Source of the DNA: Ammoniphilus sp. YIM 78166
GTDB lineage: Bacteria; Bacillota; Bacilli; Aneurinibacillales; RAOX-1
DNA length: 64,000 nucleotides
Direction of reading: 5' to 3'
Assembly: GCF_004522215.1 (NCBI RefSeq)
Contig: NZ_SDLR01000004.1
Span: forward strand, 496,001-560,000
Both the position numbers and the translations under genes were made by a program. Below are positions 46,757 to 56,741 of the stretch, piece after piece. Numbering within the stretch: the first letter of the stretch is position 1; each line of letters starts with the position of its first letter. The notes below the pieces were generated by a model. The model was not told the origin of the DNA, did not search any database, and worked only from the letters and a program-made list of their open reading frames with translations.

Positions 46757-49700
46757 ATGTGGTTATGGAGAAAGTACCGCTCGCAGGCAGCAGGCCTATT
46801 AGTCATGGCTATGCTGTTTTGTTCTGTACTGCCTTCAGGGGTTAGGGCAAATGACACCCTTCCTGCTCGCTTGACCGAGGAGCAGATCATAGGGGAAGGA
46901 GTCGTGCTACAAACGTACATAAAGAAAGTAGGCGGCAAAGATGTCATCCTTACGGTGACGAAAGTAGATTTGAACAATCCTTACGCTGAAGTTCGGCCGA
47001 TTTACGGGAAAGGCGGAACCTTTGCCGAGAAGCAAACCATCACCGAGATGGCCAAAGAAACAGGAGCAATCGCGGCGATAAACTCCGACTTTTTTACATT
47101 AAAAAATAGAACGCCTTTTGGGATCGCCCTAGATAAAGGGGAACTTGTCTCCTCCATGGGAAGGATGCCTTACTGGGTGAGTCTAGGAATCACCAATGAC
47201 CGCACAGCGATTATTGAGCGATTCACCTATCAAGGAAAGGTGACAGCACCCAACGGGTCTACCTATGTCATCCAAGGAGTAAATAAAGAAGAATATCAAT
47301 CCGCTGGCTACGCGAGCCATCGGGATCAAGTCAATTTGTATACGCCGGCTTTTGGCCCGACAAGCTTGGGGCTCTTAGCGGGTTATGAAGACTATGTGGA
47401 AGTCGTCGTAGAAAATGACATCGTCAAAGAAATCCGGATCAAACAGCCAGCGGCAAGCATACCACGGAACGGCTATGTGCTATGGGGGCATGGCGGTGGA
47501 GGCAAGTTCCTGCAAGAAGCGTTCAAAGTGGGAGATCCCGTACAGGTTTCCTCTAGCACCCTAACCTCCACCAATGGTCTGGTGCTAGACTCCGCTATGG
47601 CTGGACACATCTTGCTTGTAGACAACGGAACGGCTTTAGCACCTTCTGTTAGTTCGATTAGGGGAACGGTCGCACGTTCCGCTGCGGGAATTACACAAGA
47701 CGGAAAAACGTTGTTACTCGTAGCGGTCGAAAGCTCCTCGAAAAGTCGGGGCATGGAGCTAGCGGAGTTAGCGCAGCTCATGAAGGAGTTAGGAAGCTAT
47801 CGAGCCTTTAACTTGGACGGCGGCGGATCGACTACCATGGCGGCACGTAAGCTTGCCGATACCGAGATTAGTTTGCTGAACCAGCCGCAAGGTGGAACGC
47901 AGCGAAAAGTACCGACAGGAATCGGGATCTTTAATACCGCTCCAAAAGGAGATTTTAAAGGCTTCCTGATCGAAGGACCCGCACAAGTGCTGAAGGGAAA
48001 TGAAGCCGTGTTTCGGGTAAGAGGCTATGATATACACTATCATCCGTTTGCCGTTCCACAACAAGAGGTCGTGTGGACGGGATTAGACGTCTTGTCTCCT
48101 GGAGTACAAGAGGTCAAAGGGGAATATCGAGGATTCAGTTTAACTCGCCAGATTGAAGTGATTGGAGCATCTAAAGTCTCACAAATCCTGGTAGAACCAT
48201 CGGTTCTTACCGTGAATAAGGGACAAGCCAGAACGTTTACCGTAAAGGTTCAAACGAAGGACGGCAAAATCGTTGATGCCACTCCTCGCGGGGTTGCAAC
48301 TTCCCTATCGACGGACACGTTAGGAACGGTAAGCGGCTTTACCTTTACAGCGGGTCAGGAGGAAGGCCGCGGAGAATTAGTGGTGAACTTTGATGGCATC
48401 GAAAAGCGGATTCCAGTTAACGTAGGCACGTTGCCGCAAGCGTTCGAATCGTTTGATGCACTCACAGGCCTTTCTTATAGTGCCCTTCCGAACACCCTTG
48501 CGGCAAAAGGAAGCTTTACCCTGGTAGAAGATCAAGTCTACCGTACGAAAAAAGCGGCGCGCTTAACTTATAACTTTGCCGGAGCTCCACAGACCGAGAT
48601 TCGCTTTGCCTATGGACTCCTAGGTGCCAAGCCTCTCGCCATGCCAGGAACTCCCTTGAGTGCAGGACTATGGGTATATGGAGATAACAGCAAGCATTGG
48701 CTGCGTTCGGAGTTAGTCGATGCGAAAGGAACCACGCATTACTTGGATTGGGCCAAAGAAATTGATTTTAGCGGATGGAAATACTTAATGGCTTCCATTC
48801 CGTCTGCCGTGACCTATCCGGTTAGCATTAAGAGCGTGTACGTCGTGAATACACCAGAAGGTACGGCTCAGCGTCCTGAGTCAGGCACCTTGTACTTTGA
48901 TGAGTTGACCCTCTACCAGCCTTATGACCCGTCGAAAGACACGAAACCTAATGACGTTATTGCTCAACAGGGAGTTCGCTTGGCGGGAGAAGTAGAGATT
49001 AAGCTTGATGGGGCCGCTCGTATAGAGCCGGTTTCCACCATTCCATTGCAAATAAAGGGATATAAACCATCCCTGCAAGGCTTCCGTCTAAGCGGGAATG
49101 TCCAGCAGCCTCAAACGGTGGCAATGTCTGCTTTGAACGGAAGTCAAATGGGATTGTTGTACCTAGACGAGAGCCAGAATACTTGGGTTGAAGTTAAGGG
49201 CACACGTTTAGCATCAGGTGAGAACCTATTCCCGCTCCAAGGCTGGGGAATGTATATACCGTACTACAGCCAAGCGGCCGTGAATCCGTTTAAGGATGTA
49301 AAATCAGGCACTTGGTATGAAAAAGCGGTAGTTGAGCTTTACCAACAAGGGATTGTCAACGGGCTATCGAAGGATCAATTTGGACCGAATGCGGTGCTGA
49401 CTCGAGCTCAGTTTGTGACCTTGCTAGGCAATTGGTTGGGGTGGAAAGATGACCCTACTCTAAAGCTAGACTTTAAAGATTCCATACCAGGCTACGCCGT
49501 ACCTGCGGTAAAAGTCGCGGTATCCAAGGGAATCGTGCAGGGCTTCCCAGGAGGCCTGTTTAAGTCAGACGCTCCGTTAACCCGAGCTCAGATGTCCGTG
49601 ATGCTATATAACGCCCTACAAGACAAGGGAGCAGACTTATCGGGAGGGGAAGGCGTTACTTTTGTCGATCGAGCTGCCATCCCAGGATGGGCTTCTGAAG

Positions 49701-49816
49701 CCGTTCAAACGATGGCTGGAAAAGGATACATTAAGGGGATGAACGGATCGTTCAAACCTCAAGACACGGCAACTCGTGCGCAGGCCGCGTCGTTGATTTA
49801 TCAATTGAATCAATAG
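46757..49816 (+). CDS. Secreted phosphodiester glycosidase-domain protein with three SLH domains
   Basis: A 1019-aa cell-surface protein. A signal peptide (about 1-31) precedes a NAGPA-type phosphodiester glycosidase domain (about 85-395) with the NLDGGGSTTM core (352-361). Such domains remove sugar-phosphodiester caps from glycans or wall polymers. An Ig-like segment (about 480-560), a beta-rich possible carbohydrate-binding region (about 570-720) and a linker follow. Three SLH repeats (about 843-1019, each with a TRAQ motif) anchor the protein to the secondary wall polymer. Its own ECF-type promoter and its place after mnaA suggest a role in wall-polymer remodelling under envelope stress. 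The substrate is inference. Confidence 0.88.
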   Translation: MWLWRKYRSQAAGLLVMAMLFCSVLPSGVRANDTLPARLTEEQIIGEGVVLQTYIKKVGGKDVILTVTKVDLNNPYAEVRPIYGKGGTFAEKQTITEMAKETGAIAAINSDFFTLKNRTPFGIALDKGELVSSMGRMPYWVSLGITNDRTAIIERFTYQGKVTAPNGSTYVIQGVNKEEYQSAGYASHRDQVNLYTPAFGPTSLGLLAGYEDYVEVVVENDIVKEIRIKQPAASIPRNGYVLWGHGGGGKFLQEAFKVGDPVQVSSSTLTSTNGLVLDSAMAGHILLVDNGTALAPSVSSIRGTVARSAAGITQDGKTLLLVAVESSSKSRGMELAELAQLMKELGSYRAFNLDGGGSTTMAARKLADTEISLLNQPQGGTQRKVPTGIGIFNTAPKGDFKGFLIEGPAQVLKGNEAVFRVRGYDIHYHPFAVPQQEVVWTGLDVLSPGVQEVKGEYRGFSLTRQIEVIGASKVSQILVEPSVLTVNKGQARTFTVKVQTKDGKIVDATPRGVATSLSTDTLGTVSGFTFTAGQEEGRGELVVNFDGIEKRIPVNVGTLPQAFESFDALTGLSYSALPNTLAAKGSFTLVEDQVYRTKKAARLTYNFAGAPQTEIRFAYGLLGAKPLAMPGTPLSAGLWVYGDNSKHWLRSELVDAKGTTHYLDWAKEIDFSGWKYLMASIPSAVTYPVSIKSVYVVNTPEGTAQRPESGTLYFDELTLYQPYDPSKDTKPNDVIAQQGVRLAGEVEIKLDGAARIEPVSTIPLQIKGYKPSLQGFRLSGNVQQPQTVAMSALNGSQMGLLYLDESQNTWVEVKGTRLASGENLFPLQGWGMYIPYYSQAAVNPFKDVKSGTWYEKAVVELYQQGIVNGLSKDQFGPNAVLTRAQFVTLLGNWLGWKDDPTLKLDFKDSIPGYAVPAVKVAVSKGIVQGFPGGLFKSDAPLTRAQMSVMLYNALQDKGADLSGGEGVTFVDRAAIPGWASEAVQTMAGKGYIKGMNGSFKPQDTATRAQAASLIYQLNQ

Positions 49817-49824
49817 TTTCAAAG

Positions 49825-49862
49825 AAGGGCATATCCCATGCGTGGGGATATGCCCTTTTTTC
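49825..49862 (+). terminator. Terminator after the SLH gene
   Basis: AAGGGCATATCCC (49825-49837) pairs with GGGATATGCCCTT (49845-49857) before a run of T. Confidence 0.9.
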
Positions 49863-49865
49863 ATC

Positions 49866-49894
49866 TTGACAGCTATCCCGAAATCTACTACGAT
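49866..49894 (+). promoter_or_regulatory. Promoter of the TetR-RND efflux operon
   Basis: TTGACA (49866-49871), 17-nt spacer, TACGAT (49889-49894). Confidence 0.7.
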
Positions 49895-49931
49895 CCAATT
49901 AAACGATTAATTTAAACAAACATTTAATTGG
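49895..49931 (+). promoter_or_regulatory. Palindromic operator before the efflux operon
   Basis: CCAATTAAA (49895-49903) and TTTAATTGG (49923-49931) are perfect 9-bp arms with a 19-nt AT-rich interior. The element begins directly after the -10, and its right arm runs into the GGAGGG ribosome site. It is a likely binding site of the adjacent TetR protein. Confidence 0.65.
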
Positions 49932-49942
49932 AGGGCCGGATT

Positions 49943-50533
49943 TTGACCGAGGCAGACATCAAGTTGAGAATTTTACTGGCAGCTAGAAAACTTTTTGCAA
50001 TGCAAGGGTATGAAGGAACATCGGTGCGTCAGATTTGTGAAGAGGCTGGGGGCAATGTAGCGCTTGTTTCGTATCACTTTGGGGGGAAAGAGAATGTGTT
50101 TTACGCCCTCTTTGAGCATCTCTTCCCTGGGAATCGGTTGCCAGAGTTTGAGGAAGAAATGAAAGACCCGATGAAAGGGATACGAATCTTGATTGAAGGA
50201 GTCATCCGTTTTAAGGTGGAGGATCCAGAGCTTGCGGCGATTATGCAGCATGAAATCAACATGAGGACTCCAAGAATTGAACGCATTGGGGGATACGTTT
50301 TTCCAGTCTGGAAGAAGCTCAGAGAAGTGCTCCAAACCGGGAGAGAACAAGGGCTGTTTCACTTTCGTTCCTTGGACAATACCTTGCAGTTTGTAATGAG
50401 TGCCTTGATCTATCCTCAATGCAATTCGTTTATTGATCCGTTGCTCCAGGAGGGGGAACAGTCCTTGGAGCAATTGATCGAGGATACGGAAAACTTTATT
50501 TTACAAGGCTTGGGAGTGGGGAGAGTTGGATGA
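49943..50533 (+). CDS. TetR/AcrR-family regulator of the efflux operon
   Basis: A 196-aa repressor with helix-turn-helix GTSVRQICEEAGGNVALVSYHF (about residues 28-50) and a CECR/AcrR-like helical C-terminus. I prefer TTG 49943, since GGAGGG lies 7 nt upstream; the in-frame TTG at 49928 would overlap the ribosome site. It overlaps the next gene by 4 nt. It probably represses its own operon and is released by a pump substrate. Confidence 0.85.
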   Translation: MTEADIKLRILLAARKLFAMQGYEGTSVRQICEEAGGNVALVSYHFGGKENVFYALFEHLFPGNRLPEFEEEMKDPMKGIRILIEGVIRFKVEDPELAAIMQHEINMRTPRIERIGGYVFPVWKKLREVLQTGREQGLFHFRSLDNTLQFVMSALIYPQCNSFIDPLLQEGEQSLEQLIEDTENFILQGLGVGRVG

Positions 50534-51768
50534 AAAATAGGTTGATGCAAGGGATCTTGGTTTCAATATTAGCGGTGAGCTTAACCACAGGCTGCAGCTT
50601 AGGGGCGAAGGAAGCTTTAGTAGCAGAAGCAGAGGTCAAGACCGTAGAGGCGCTACCTGTCGCCAAACATACCATCCAACGGACATTGGTGGCTTCTGGA
50701 ACCTTAGAGCCTGTGGAGGAGACCCTGATCTCTTTTGAACTAGGGGGACGTATTATTCGTTTGAATAAAGAGCAAGGAGACCAGGTGAAGGCGGGGGAGG
50801 TGTTAGGAAAGCTGGAAGACCAGGATTACAAGCTGCAAGTCGAGCGTGCCACCACGGGAGTAGCTCAGGCACAAGCGGGCTTGGAAAAAGTCAGCAGTGG
50901 AGCACGGGAACAAGAGCTGACGCAAGCTCGACTTTTGGTAGAAAAAGCGCAGATGAACGCCGATAAAGCGCAAGAGGATCTGGTGAAGATGGAAGAACTC
51001 TATCTTAACGGTGCGATTCCAAAAGACACATGGGAGAATGCCACCTTACGTGCCCAGGTAGCCATCAAAGACGTAGAAGCAGCTCGGGCTACGTTATCCT
51101 TGGCAGAAGAAGGAGCCAGGAAAGAAGATATTTCCCAAACCGAGTCGATCGTTCAGCAGCAAGTCATCCAGAAGCAACAAGCCGAATTAGCATTAAAGAA
51201 AACGACGCTTGTGTCCCCGGTGGGAGGTACGGTCATCGGAAAAATGGTCAACCAAGGCCAGCTCGTAGGAGGAGGAACCCCAGCTTATCGGATAGGAAAC
51301 GTGAAGCAGCTGAAGGTGGTTTTGCCTGTACCGGACCGGGAAATTTCCCTATGGCAGCCTGGCTCTTCCGTTACGCTCAAGCTGTATGACCAAGAACGCA
51401 AAGGTACGGTATCCAAAAATTATCCTTCCACCAACGCGGGAACAGGTACGGTAGGCGTAGAAGTGTTAGTCGATAATGCGGACGGCAAATGGATTGTTGG
51501 ACAGGTGGTAACAGGCTCCTATGAAATCAAAGGCAAAGAAGGCTTGTTTGTACCCGTGGCATCCGTGATCCGAACAGGTGGAGAAAATCCTCATGTTTTC
51601 GTGGTAGAGGGCGAACGTGTGGTGAAAACCGAAGTGGAAATCGGACAGTTAGCCATTGACAAGCTCGAGATTATTTCTGGTTTACAAGTTGGTCAAAGCA
51701 TTGTGGTGAAAGGCGTAGACCGCTTGTTTGACGGAGATGCCATCGAGGTTCGAGGTGAGCAGAAGTGA
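50530..51768 (+). CDS. RND efflux adaptor lipoprotein (HlyD/MFP family)
   Basis: A 412-aa membrane-fusion protein. A lipoprotein signal with lipobox TTGC (C22) anchors it to the outer face of the membrane. A biotinyl-lipoyl-like half-motif, a coiled-coil hairpin (about 110-225), the second lipoyl half with VSPVGGTVIGKMVNQGQ, and a beta-barrel domain follow. It overlaps the TetR stop (ATGA) and the next gene's start, so the three genes are translationally coupled. In a monoderm cell it would assist the RND pump without an outer-membrane channel. Confidence 0.88.
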   Translation: MKNRLMQGILVSILAVSLTTGCSLGAKEALVAEAEVKTVEALPVAKHTIQRTLVASGTLEPVEETLISFELGGRIIRLNKEQGDQVKAGEVLGKLEDQDYKLQVERATTGVAQAQAGLEKVSSGAREQELTQARLLVEKAQMNADKAQEDLVKMEELYLNGAIPKDTWENATLRAQVAIKDVEAARATLSLAEEGARKEDISQTESIVQQQVIQKQQAELALKKTTLVSPVGGTVIGKMVNQGQLVGGGTPAYRIGNVKQLKVVLPVPDREISLWQPGSSVTLKLYDQERKGTVSKNYPSTNAGTGTVGVEVLVDNADGKWIVGQVVTGSYEIKGKEGLFVPVASVIRTGGENPHVFVVEGERVVKTEVEIGQLAIDKLEIISGLQVGQSIVVKGVDRLFDGDAIEVRGEQK

Positions 51769-54700
51769 TTGAATACCTCGTCCGAAAACGAAAAATAACC
51801 GTGCTCTTCTTTATCATGGTGACCCTACTGGGGATCCTTAGCTTTTTCCAGTTGCCTAAGCAAGAGCAGCCCGAGATTATTGTTAACATGGCCACGGTTA
51901 CGACAATCTTTCCCGGAGCTTCACCTGAAAAGGTAGAGCAAACCGTTACCAAAAAGCTAGAGGTAAAAATCAATGAGCTTCAAGGGCTGAAGTCCATTAC
52001 CTCGACTTCCGCTCTCGGTGTATCCTCCATCGTCATTGAAGCGGAGAATGGGATCGATCCGAAAGCCAAATGGGAAGAGCTCCGCAAAAAGGTCAAAGAT
52101 GCGGAAGCCAATCTTCCTGCGGATGCTCACCAGCCGATCATCAACGACGACTTGAACCGAACGTTTATCCAAACGTTTAACGTGTATGCAGACAGCTTTG
52201 AGCAGTTATACAGCGTGCGAGAGCTGATAAAGGATTGGAAGGATGAACTCCGAACCATTCCCAAGGTGGCTGATGTCACCATTGATGGTCTCCCGGATAA
52301 GCAGGTCACCGTAGAAATCGATACGCAAAAACTGCAGCAATACGGGATTCATTGGGGAATGGTGCTGAATGCCATACAAAAGGAAAATGAAAAAACCCCT
52401 CTTGGGGATTATCAAGTAGGAAATCGAACCTTTGAGCTGCGACTAGATGAAGTGCAAAGGGTGGATGATTTCGCCAATACCTTGATTACACGCAGTCGAG
52501 AAGGCTACCCTGTTTATCTGAAAGATGTCGGCACCGTGGAAATGACCACGAAGCGGGTGAAGGAGTATTACTACCATAACGGAAAACCAGCCGTATCGAT
52601 CAGCTTAAATGCGGAGTTTGGGTCCGATGTTCCTTCCCTCCAAGCCAGAGTGGATGAGAAGATGGCTTACTTGGTCAAAGATAAGCCCACTTGGTTAAAG
52701 GTAGAGAGCATTCATACCCAAAACGAAAGAGTGAACCATCTGTTTGGGGATTTGACGAAGGAAATGCTGATTGCCATCACAGCCGTTATTTTTGTGTGTA
52801 CACTTGGGTTAAACATGATTACGTCTTTTGTCGTGGCATTGGCGATCCCGATTTCGATTGCCGTGGGACTCATTCCTCTGCCTTATATGGGGATTAGTTT
52901 AAATCAAATCTCAATAGTGGGCTTAATCATCGTTTTAGGGATATTAGTAGATGACGCGGTCGTGGTGAACGATAATATTGAACGGCGGTTGAGTGTACTA
53001 GGCGAAAAACCATTTGTTGCAGCTGTGAATGGAAGTAAAGAAGTGGCGATTTCGATAGTAACCGCTACGCTAGCAACGATTGCCTCGTTCGGCCCACTCT
53101 TTTTCCTAGAAGGGAATGCAGGACAATTTATCAAGGCCATCCCGATTATTATCACCTTATCGATGCTAGCTTCCATGGTGATGTCTTTAACGATTATTCC
53201 GATTTTTCGAGAATGGCATGAATCGAGGAAGCCAAGTTCAACGGATAGCTATCGAAAGCCAGCAGGCTTATTAGGAAAACAAATTCAGTCGCTGACCCAT
53301 TGGTACGCCAATACCCTTTTAAAGGGATTGTTGAAAAAGCCACTCCTTACTGGAGTAATCGGCATTCTGATTGGTTCTTCCGCTTATGGACTGCTTCCTC
53401 TGATTCCGGTGGAGCTGTTTCCCATGGCGAATCGTCCGGAGATGTATGTAAATATTACCGCTCCGGTGGGCAGTAACATCAACGAAACGGATGAGTTAGT
53501 ACGCGAAGTCTCGGACTGGTTGCAGGAACAGCCGGAAGTGACCCTGGTCGCGGCCTATGCCGGAAACAGTGCACCGAAAATGTTCGGTGGAGATACTGGC
53601 AATGGCTCAGGGGAACGAGTGGGTCAGGTTATTATGAAGGTCGATCACAAGCAATATCAAACGTCAGACCTAGTGATAAGATGGAACGAAGAATTTAAAC
53701 GGATATTCCCCGGGGCGTCTGTTGTAGTCAAAGAACTAGAGGCAGGACCTCCTGTAGGAGCACCCGTCGTGATCCGTATCTTCGGTGAAGATATTGAACA
53801 ATTGAGAGCACTGTCCCAAACCGTCAAGGATTCAGTAGTCAAGGTTGCGGGGACAAAGGATATTAAAGATTCTTTCGGGGCAGAACGGAATACGCTTCAG
53901 TTCCGATTGAACAAAGAGGTCATGGATAAGCTGATAGTCAACCCAAACGATGTGTCCAAGTCCATTCGACTGGTCAGTGAAGGGATGAAGATTACGGAGT
54001 TCGACGACGGCGATGAGCTTGTCGAGATGATCCTCAAGATGAAAACAGAAGAAGAGGATCCGTCCACCGTTTTCCAGCGAATTACGGTACCGAATGCGAT
54101 GGGGCAGCAAATCCAATTGTCTCAAATTGCTTCGGTGGAGCCTGGTTTTGCCATGGTGAGCATTGGTCATCGCAATTTATCTAGGGTCGTTACCATCACC
54201 TCGGATGTTCAAGGTCGAACAGCAACAGAGGTCATGAATGAAATTAAGCCGAAGTTAGCAGAAGTAGACTGGCCGGAAGGCTATCGCTTCGAGATCGCTG
54301 GAGAAACCTCGGAACAGACGGAAATCTTTATCGATATGGGTAAGCTTTCGGTGATTGTCGTATTCCTAATTCTTATTCTGATTGCTATGCAATTCTACTC
54401 GTTATCGATCCCTTTGCTGGTAATGAGCACGATCTATTTGGCTTTTGCCGGAAGTTTAATTGGGTTGTTCGTAACGCAAACGCCGCTAGGATTCATGACC
54501 ATGATGGGTGTCATTAGTTTAGCAGGGATTGTGGTGCGGAATGGAATTGTATTGGTTGAGTTTATTGAAGAGGCTCGACGCGAGGGTGTCCCCTTGCTAG
54601 AAGCCGTGATTCATGCTGGAGAAGCTAGATTCCGTCCGATTCTATTGACTTCAGCTACCGCGATTAGCGGGTTGACTCCGTTAGCTACCATCGGGGACGT

Positions 54701-54866
54701 TTTATTCCGCCCGCTTGCGATTACGATTATTTTTGGCTTAGCTTTTTCAACCTTGTTGACCTTGATTATCGTCCCGTCTCTTTATGTAGTCATGGCGGAG
54801 CGGAAAGTGAAAAAACAGGCTAAAAAGCGACAACGATTCGACAATAATGTCGAAATTGGTCTGTAA
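51765..54866 (+). CDS. RND-family efflux transporter (AcrB/SwrC-like)
   Basis: A 1033-aa proton-driven exporter with the usual duplicated plan: TM1, a large outer loop, TM2-6, TM7, a second large loop and TM8-12. The proton-relay pair D396-D397 lies in GILVDDAVVVNDNIE. The start is GTG, overlapping the adaptor stop. The nearest characterised Bacillus relative is SwrC, which exports surfactin. Export of a lipopeptide, bile-like detergent or drug is possible but not shown. Confidence 0.9.
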   Translation: MIEYLVRKRKITVLFFIMVTLLGILSFFQLPKQEQPEIIVNMATVTTIFPGASPEKVEQTVTKKLEVKINELQGLKSITSTSALGVSSIVIEAENGIDPKAKWEELRKKVKDAEANLPADAHQPIINDDLNRTFIQTFNVYADSFEQLYSVRELIKDWKDELRTIPKVADVTIDGLPDKQVTVEIDTQKLQQYGIHWGMVLNAIQKENEKTPLGDYQVGNRTFELRLDEVQRVDDFANTLITRSREGYPVYLKDVGTVEMTTKRVKEYYYHNGKPAVSISLNAEFGSDVPSLQARVDEKMAYLVKDKPTWLKVESIHTQNERVNHLFGDLTKEMLIAITAVIFVCTLGLNMITSFVVALAIPISIAVGLIPLPYMGISLNQISIVGLIIVLGILVDDAVVVNDNIERRLSVLGEKPFVAAVNGSKEVAISIVTATLATIASFGPLFFLEGNAGQFIKAIPIIITLSMLASMVMSLTIIPIFREWHESRKPSSTDSYRKPAGLLGKQIQSLTHWYANTLLKGLLKKPLLTGVIGILIGSSAYGLLPLIPVELFPMANRPEMYVNITAPVGSNINETDELVREVSDWLQEQPEVTLVAAYAGNSAPKMFGGDTGNGSGERVGQVIMKVDHKQYQTSDLVIRWNEEFKRIFPGASVVVKELEAGPPVGAPVVIRIFGEDIEQLRALSQTVKDSVVKVAGTKDIKDSFGAERNTLQFRLNKEVMDKLIVNPNDVSKSIRLVSEGMKITEFDDGDELVEMILKMKTEEEDPSTVFQRITVPNAMGQQIQLSQIASVEPGFAMVSIGHRNLSRVVTITSDVQGRTATEVMNEIKPKLAEVDWPEGYRFEIAGETSEQTEIFIDMGKLSVIVVFLILILIAMQFYSLSIPLLVMSTIYLAFAGSLIGLFVTQTPLGFMTMMGVISLAGIVVRNGIVLVEFIEEARREGVPLLEAVIHAGEARFRPILLTSATAISGLTPLATIGDVLFRPLAITIIFGLAFSTLLTLIIVPSLYVVMAERKVKKQAKKRQRFDNNVEIGL

Positions 54867-54971
54867 AACGCCATAGTAGATCCTCGTTTTTTGGGAGGAT
54901 TTCTGCTAGAACCAGCGAATAGTAGTAAGTGGTAAAAAAAATAGTGCATTCGACGGAGGTTAGAGAGACAA

Positions 54972-56162
54972 ATGAGTAAAAGAGATGCAGTAATCGTAAG
55001 CGCAGTTCGTACAGCCATCGGAAGCTTTAACGGATCCTTAGCCAGCCAGTCTGCTGCTGACCTAGGTGCCGTAGTATTGAAGGGTGCTTTAGAGAAGGCA
55101 GGAGTAAGTGCTGATCAAGTAGATCAAGTCATCATGGGGAACGTTCTTCAAGCGGGTGCTGGCCAGAACCCTACACGTCAAGCGGCCATTAAGGCAGGCT
55201 TGGACGTAAGCGTACCAGCTATGGGGATTAACATTCTTTGCGGATCTGGACTAAGAGCCGTTCACCTAGCTGCACAAGCGATTGCTGTTGGAGAGTCCGA
55301 CGTGGTTCTAGCAGGTGGGATGGAGAGCATGACTCAAGCTCCTTACGTTTTGCAGAATGCACGTAATGGTTTCCGCATGGGCGACCAAAAAGTGATCGAC
55401 AGCATGATTCATGATGGATTAACATGCGCCATGAACAATTATCATATGGGTATTACCGCTGAGAACCTAGCGGAAAAATATGAAGTGACGAAAGAAGAGC
55501 AAGATCAATTTGCTGCATGGAGCCAACAAAAAGCGGAAAAGGCCATTACAGAAGGCCGTTTCAAGGACGAGATCGTTCCTGTTGTGATCCCACAGCGCAA
55601 GGGAGACCCTATCGTATTCGAAGTCGATGAATTCCCTCGTAAAGGCGCAACCGTCGAAGCTCTTGCTAAGGTGAAGCCTGCATTTAAAAAGGATGGATCC
55701 GTATCTGCGGCGAATGCTTCCGGTATTAACGACGGAGCAGCTGCGTTGCTTGTGATGAGCAGAGAGAAAGCGGAAGAACTCGGATTGAAGCCATTGGCTG
55801 TGATCAAGGCTAACGCTACTTCTGGTGTAGATCCAAGCATCATGGGTATTGGTCCTGTTCCTGCTACGAAGAAAGCATTGGAATTATCCGGATTGTCTCT
55901 TCCTGAGATTGATTTGGTTGAAGCCAATGAAGCTTTTGCTGCTCAAGCGATCTCCGTGGATCGTGAATTAAGCTTTGATAAAGAAAAGTTGAATGTTAAC
56001 GGCGGAGCGATCGCTCTTGGACATCCGATCGGAGCAAGCGGGGCACGTGTACTTGTTTCGTTGATCCATGAGATGGCGAAGCGTGATTCGAAGTACGGTT
56101 TAGCTACTCTTTGCGTTGGCGGCGGTATGGGTGTCGCTACGATCATTGAGAGAGAGCAATAA
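54972..56162 (+). CDS. Acetyl-CoA C-acetyltransferase, second copy
   Basis: A 396-aa thiolase with C90 in [26 protein letters not shown] and a C-terminal CVGGGMG. It stands alone, 105 nt after the RND gene, with no other beta-oxidation genes and no copy of the FadR-like operator seen at 5-12 kb. It may serve acetoacetyl-CoA synthesis rather than degradation. A hairpin with no T run lies between the RND gene and this one (54875-54907). Confidence 0.92.
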   Translation: MSKRDAVIVSAVRTAIGSFNGSLASQSAADLGAVVLKGALEKAGVSADQVDQVIMGNVLQAGAGQNPTRQAAIKAGLDVSVPAMGINILCGSGLRAVHLAAQAIAVGESDVVLAGGMESMTQAPYVLQNARNGFRMGDQKVIDSMIHDGLTCAMNNYHMGITAENLAEKYEVTKEEQDQFAAWSQQKAEKAITEGRFKDEIVPVVIPQRKGDPIVFEVDEFPRKGATVEALAKVKPAFKKDGSVSAANASGINDGAAALLVMSREKAEELGLKPLAVIKANATSGVDPSIMGIGPVPATKKALELSGLSLPEIDLVEANEAFAAQAISVDRELSFDKEKLNVNGGAIALGHPIGASGARVLVSLIHEMAKRDSKYGLATLCVGGGMGVATIIEREQ

Positions 56163-56176
56163 TAAGCAATATGGAG

Positions 56177-56206
56177 AGGACGTCCCAGGAGAGGGGGCGT
56201 CCTTTT
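56177..56206 (+). terminator. Terminator after the second thiolase
   Basis: AGGACG and CCC (56177-56186) pair with GGG and CGTCCT (56195-56203), followed by TTTT. Confidence 0.75.
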
Positions 56207-56271
56207 TAATATTTGGAATAAAGTTTCTTAAAAGGAACACCATAATACTGCTTACAAAAAAAGGAGGGATT

Positions 56272-56466
56272 ATGGTGTTAGGTAAATGGATTAAACTCAT
56301 TCTAGTAGGTGCTTTACTCACGGTTCCAATGGGGTGCGGTGCTGCAGGGACTCGAATCCAGCAAGAGCGACAAGCCGAGCTCATGGATGAGCGTGAGGAC
56401 GAGATGATGAACGATCCAGCTACGGAGTATCGTCAAGAGCAAATCGAAGATCAATTTGGTGAGTAG
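56272..56466 (+). CDS. Small hypothetical lipoprotein
   Basis: A 64-aa protein with a hydrophobic signal and lipobox PMGC (C22). The mature part of about 42 residues is very rich in Glu, Asp, Gln and Met and predicted helical. AAGGAGGG precedes ATG 56272; the open frame extends upstream into the thiolase region, but that part is not coding. No function can be assigned. It lies just before the atp operon. Confidence 0.65.
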   Translation: MVLGKWIKLILVGALLTVPMGCGAAGTRIQQERQAELMDEREDEMMNDPATEYRQEQIEDQFGE

Positions 56467-56551
56467 ATGGAAAAAATCAATAAAAAAATACGTTAATCAC
56501 CATCCTCATAGTATAAATATGACGAAATGATGACAAACTTTATCGGCATTA

Positions 56552-56580
56552 TTGACAAATCCTTGTCAAATCAGTACTAT
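56552..56580 (+). promoter_or_regulatory. Promoter of the atp operon
   Basis: TTGACA (56552-56557), 17-nt spacer, TACTAT (56575-56580). The -35 is part of an inverted repeat TTGACA...TGTCAA (56552-56569). The leader to atpZ is about 155 nt. Confidence 0.7.
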
Positions 56581-56598
56581 GGGTGAGGGAGTTATACA

Positions 56599-56667
56599 AT
56601 GAGAATGCAACTGAGAATTTTGTCCGCCATGGACAAGGTGAGATCTAAGCATATTGTTGAGGGGTAG
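56599..56667 (+). CDS. Possible 22-residue leader peptide of the atp operon
   Basis: A short open frame ATG...TAG with a strong ribosome site GAGGGAG (56585-56591) 7 nt upstream, starting about 12 nt after the predicted transcription start. The peptide starts MRMQLRILSAMDK and is basic. A TTGTCC/GGACAA hairpin (56620-56636) lies inside the frame. Its stop codon TAG is in the arm of the next hairpin. Translation and function are inference. Confidence 0.45.
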   Translation: MRMQLRILSAMDKVRSKHIVEG

Positions 56668-56710
56668 CCTTTTCTACCTCTGTTCATAATGAGCATGAAG
56701 CCGTTATGAA
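56659..56710 (+). promoter_or_regulatory. Hairpins in the atp leader
   Basis: GAGGGGTAG (56659-56667) pairs with CTACCTC (56674-56680), and TTCATAA (56683-56689) with TTATGAA (56704-56710). Neither is followed by a T run, so they look like translational or stability elements rather than terminators. Confidence 0.45.
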
Positions 56711-56741
56711 TCCCATCTTTACATTTGGAGGGTAAACCATT

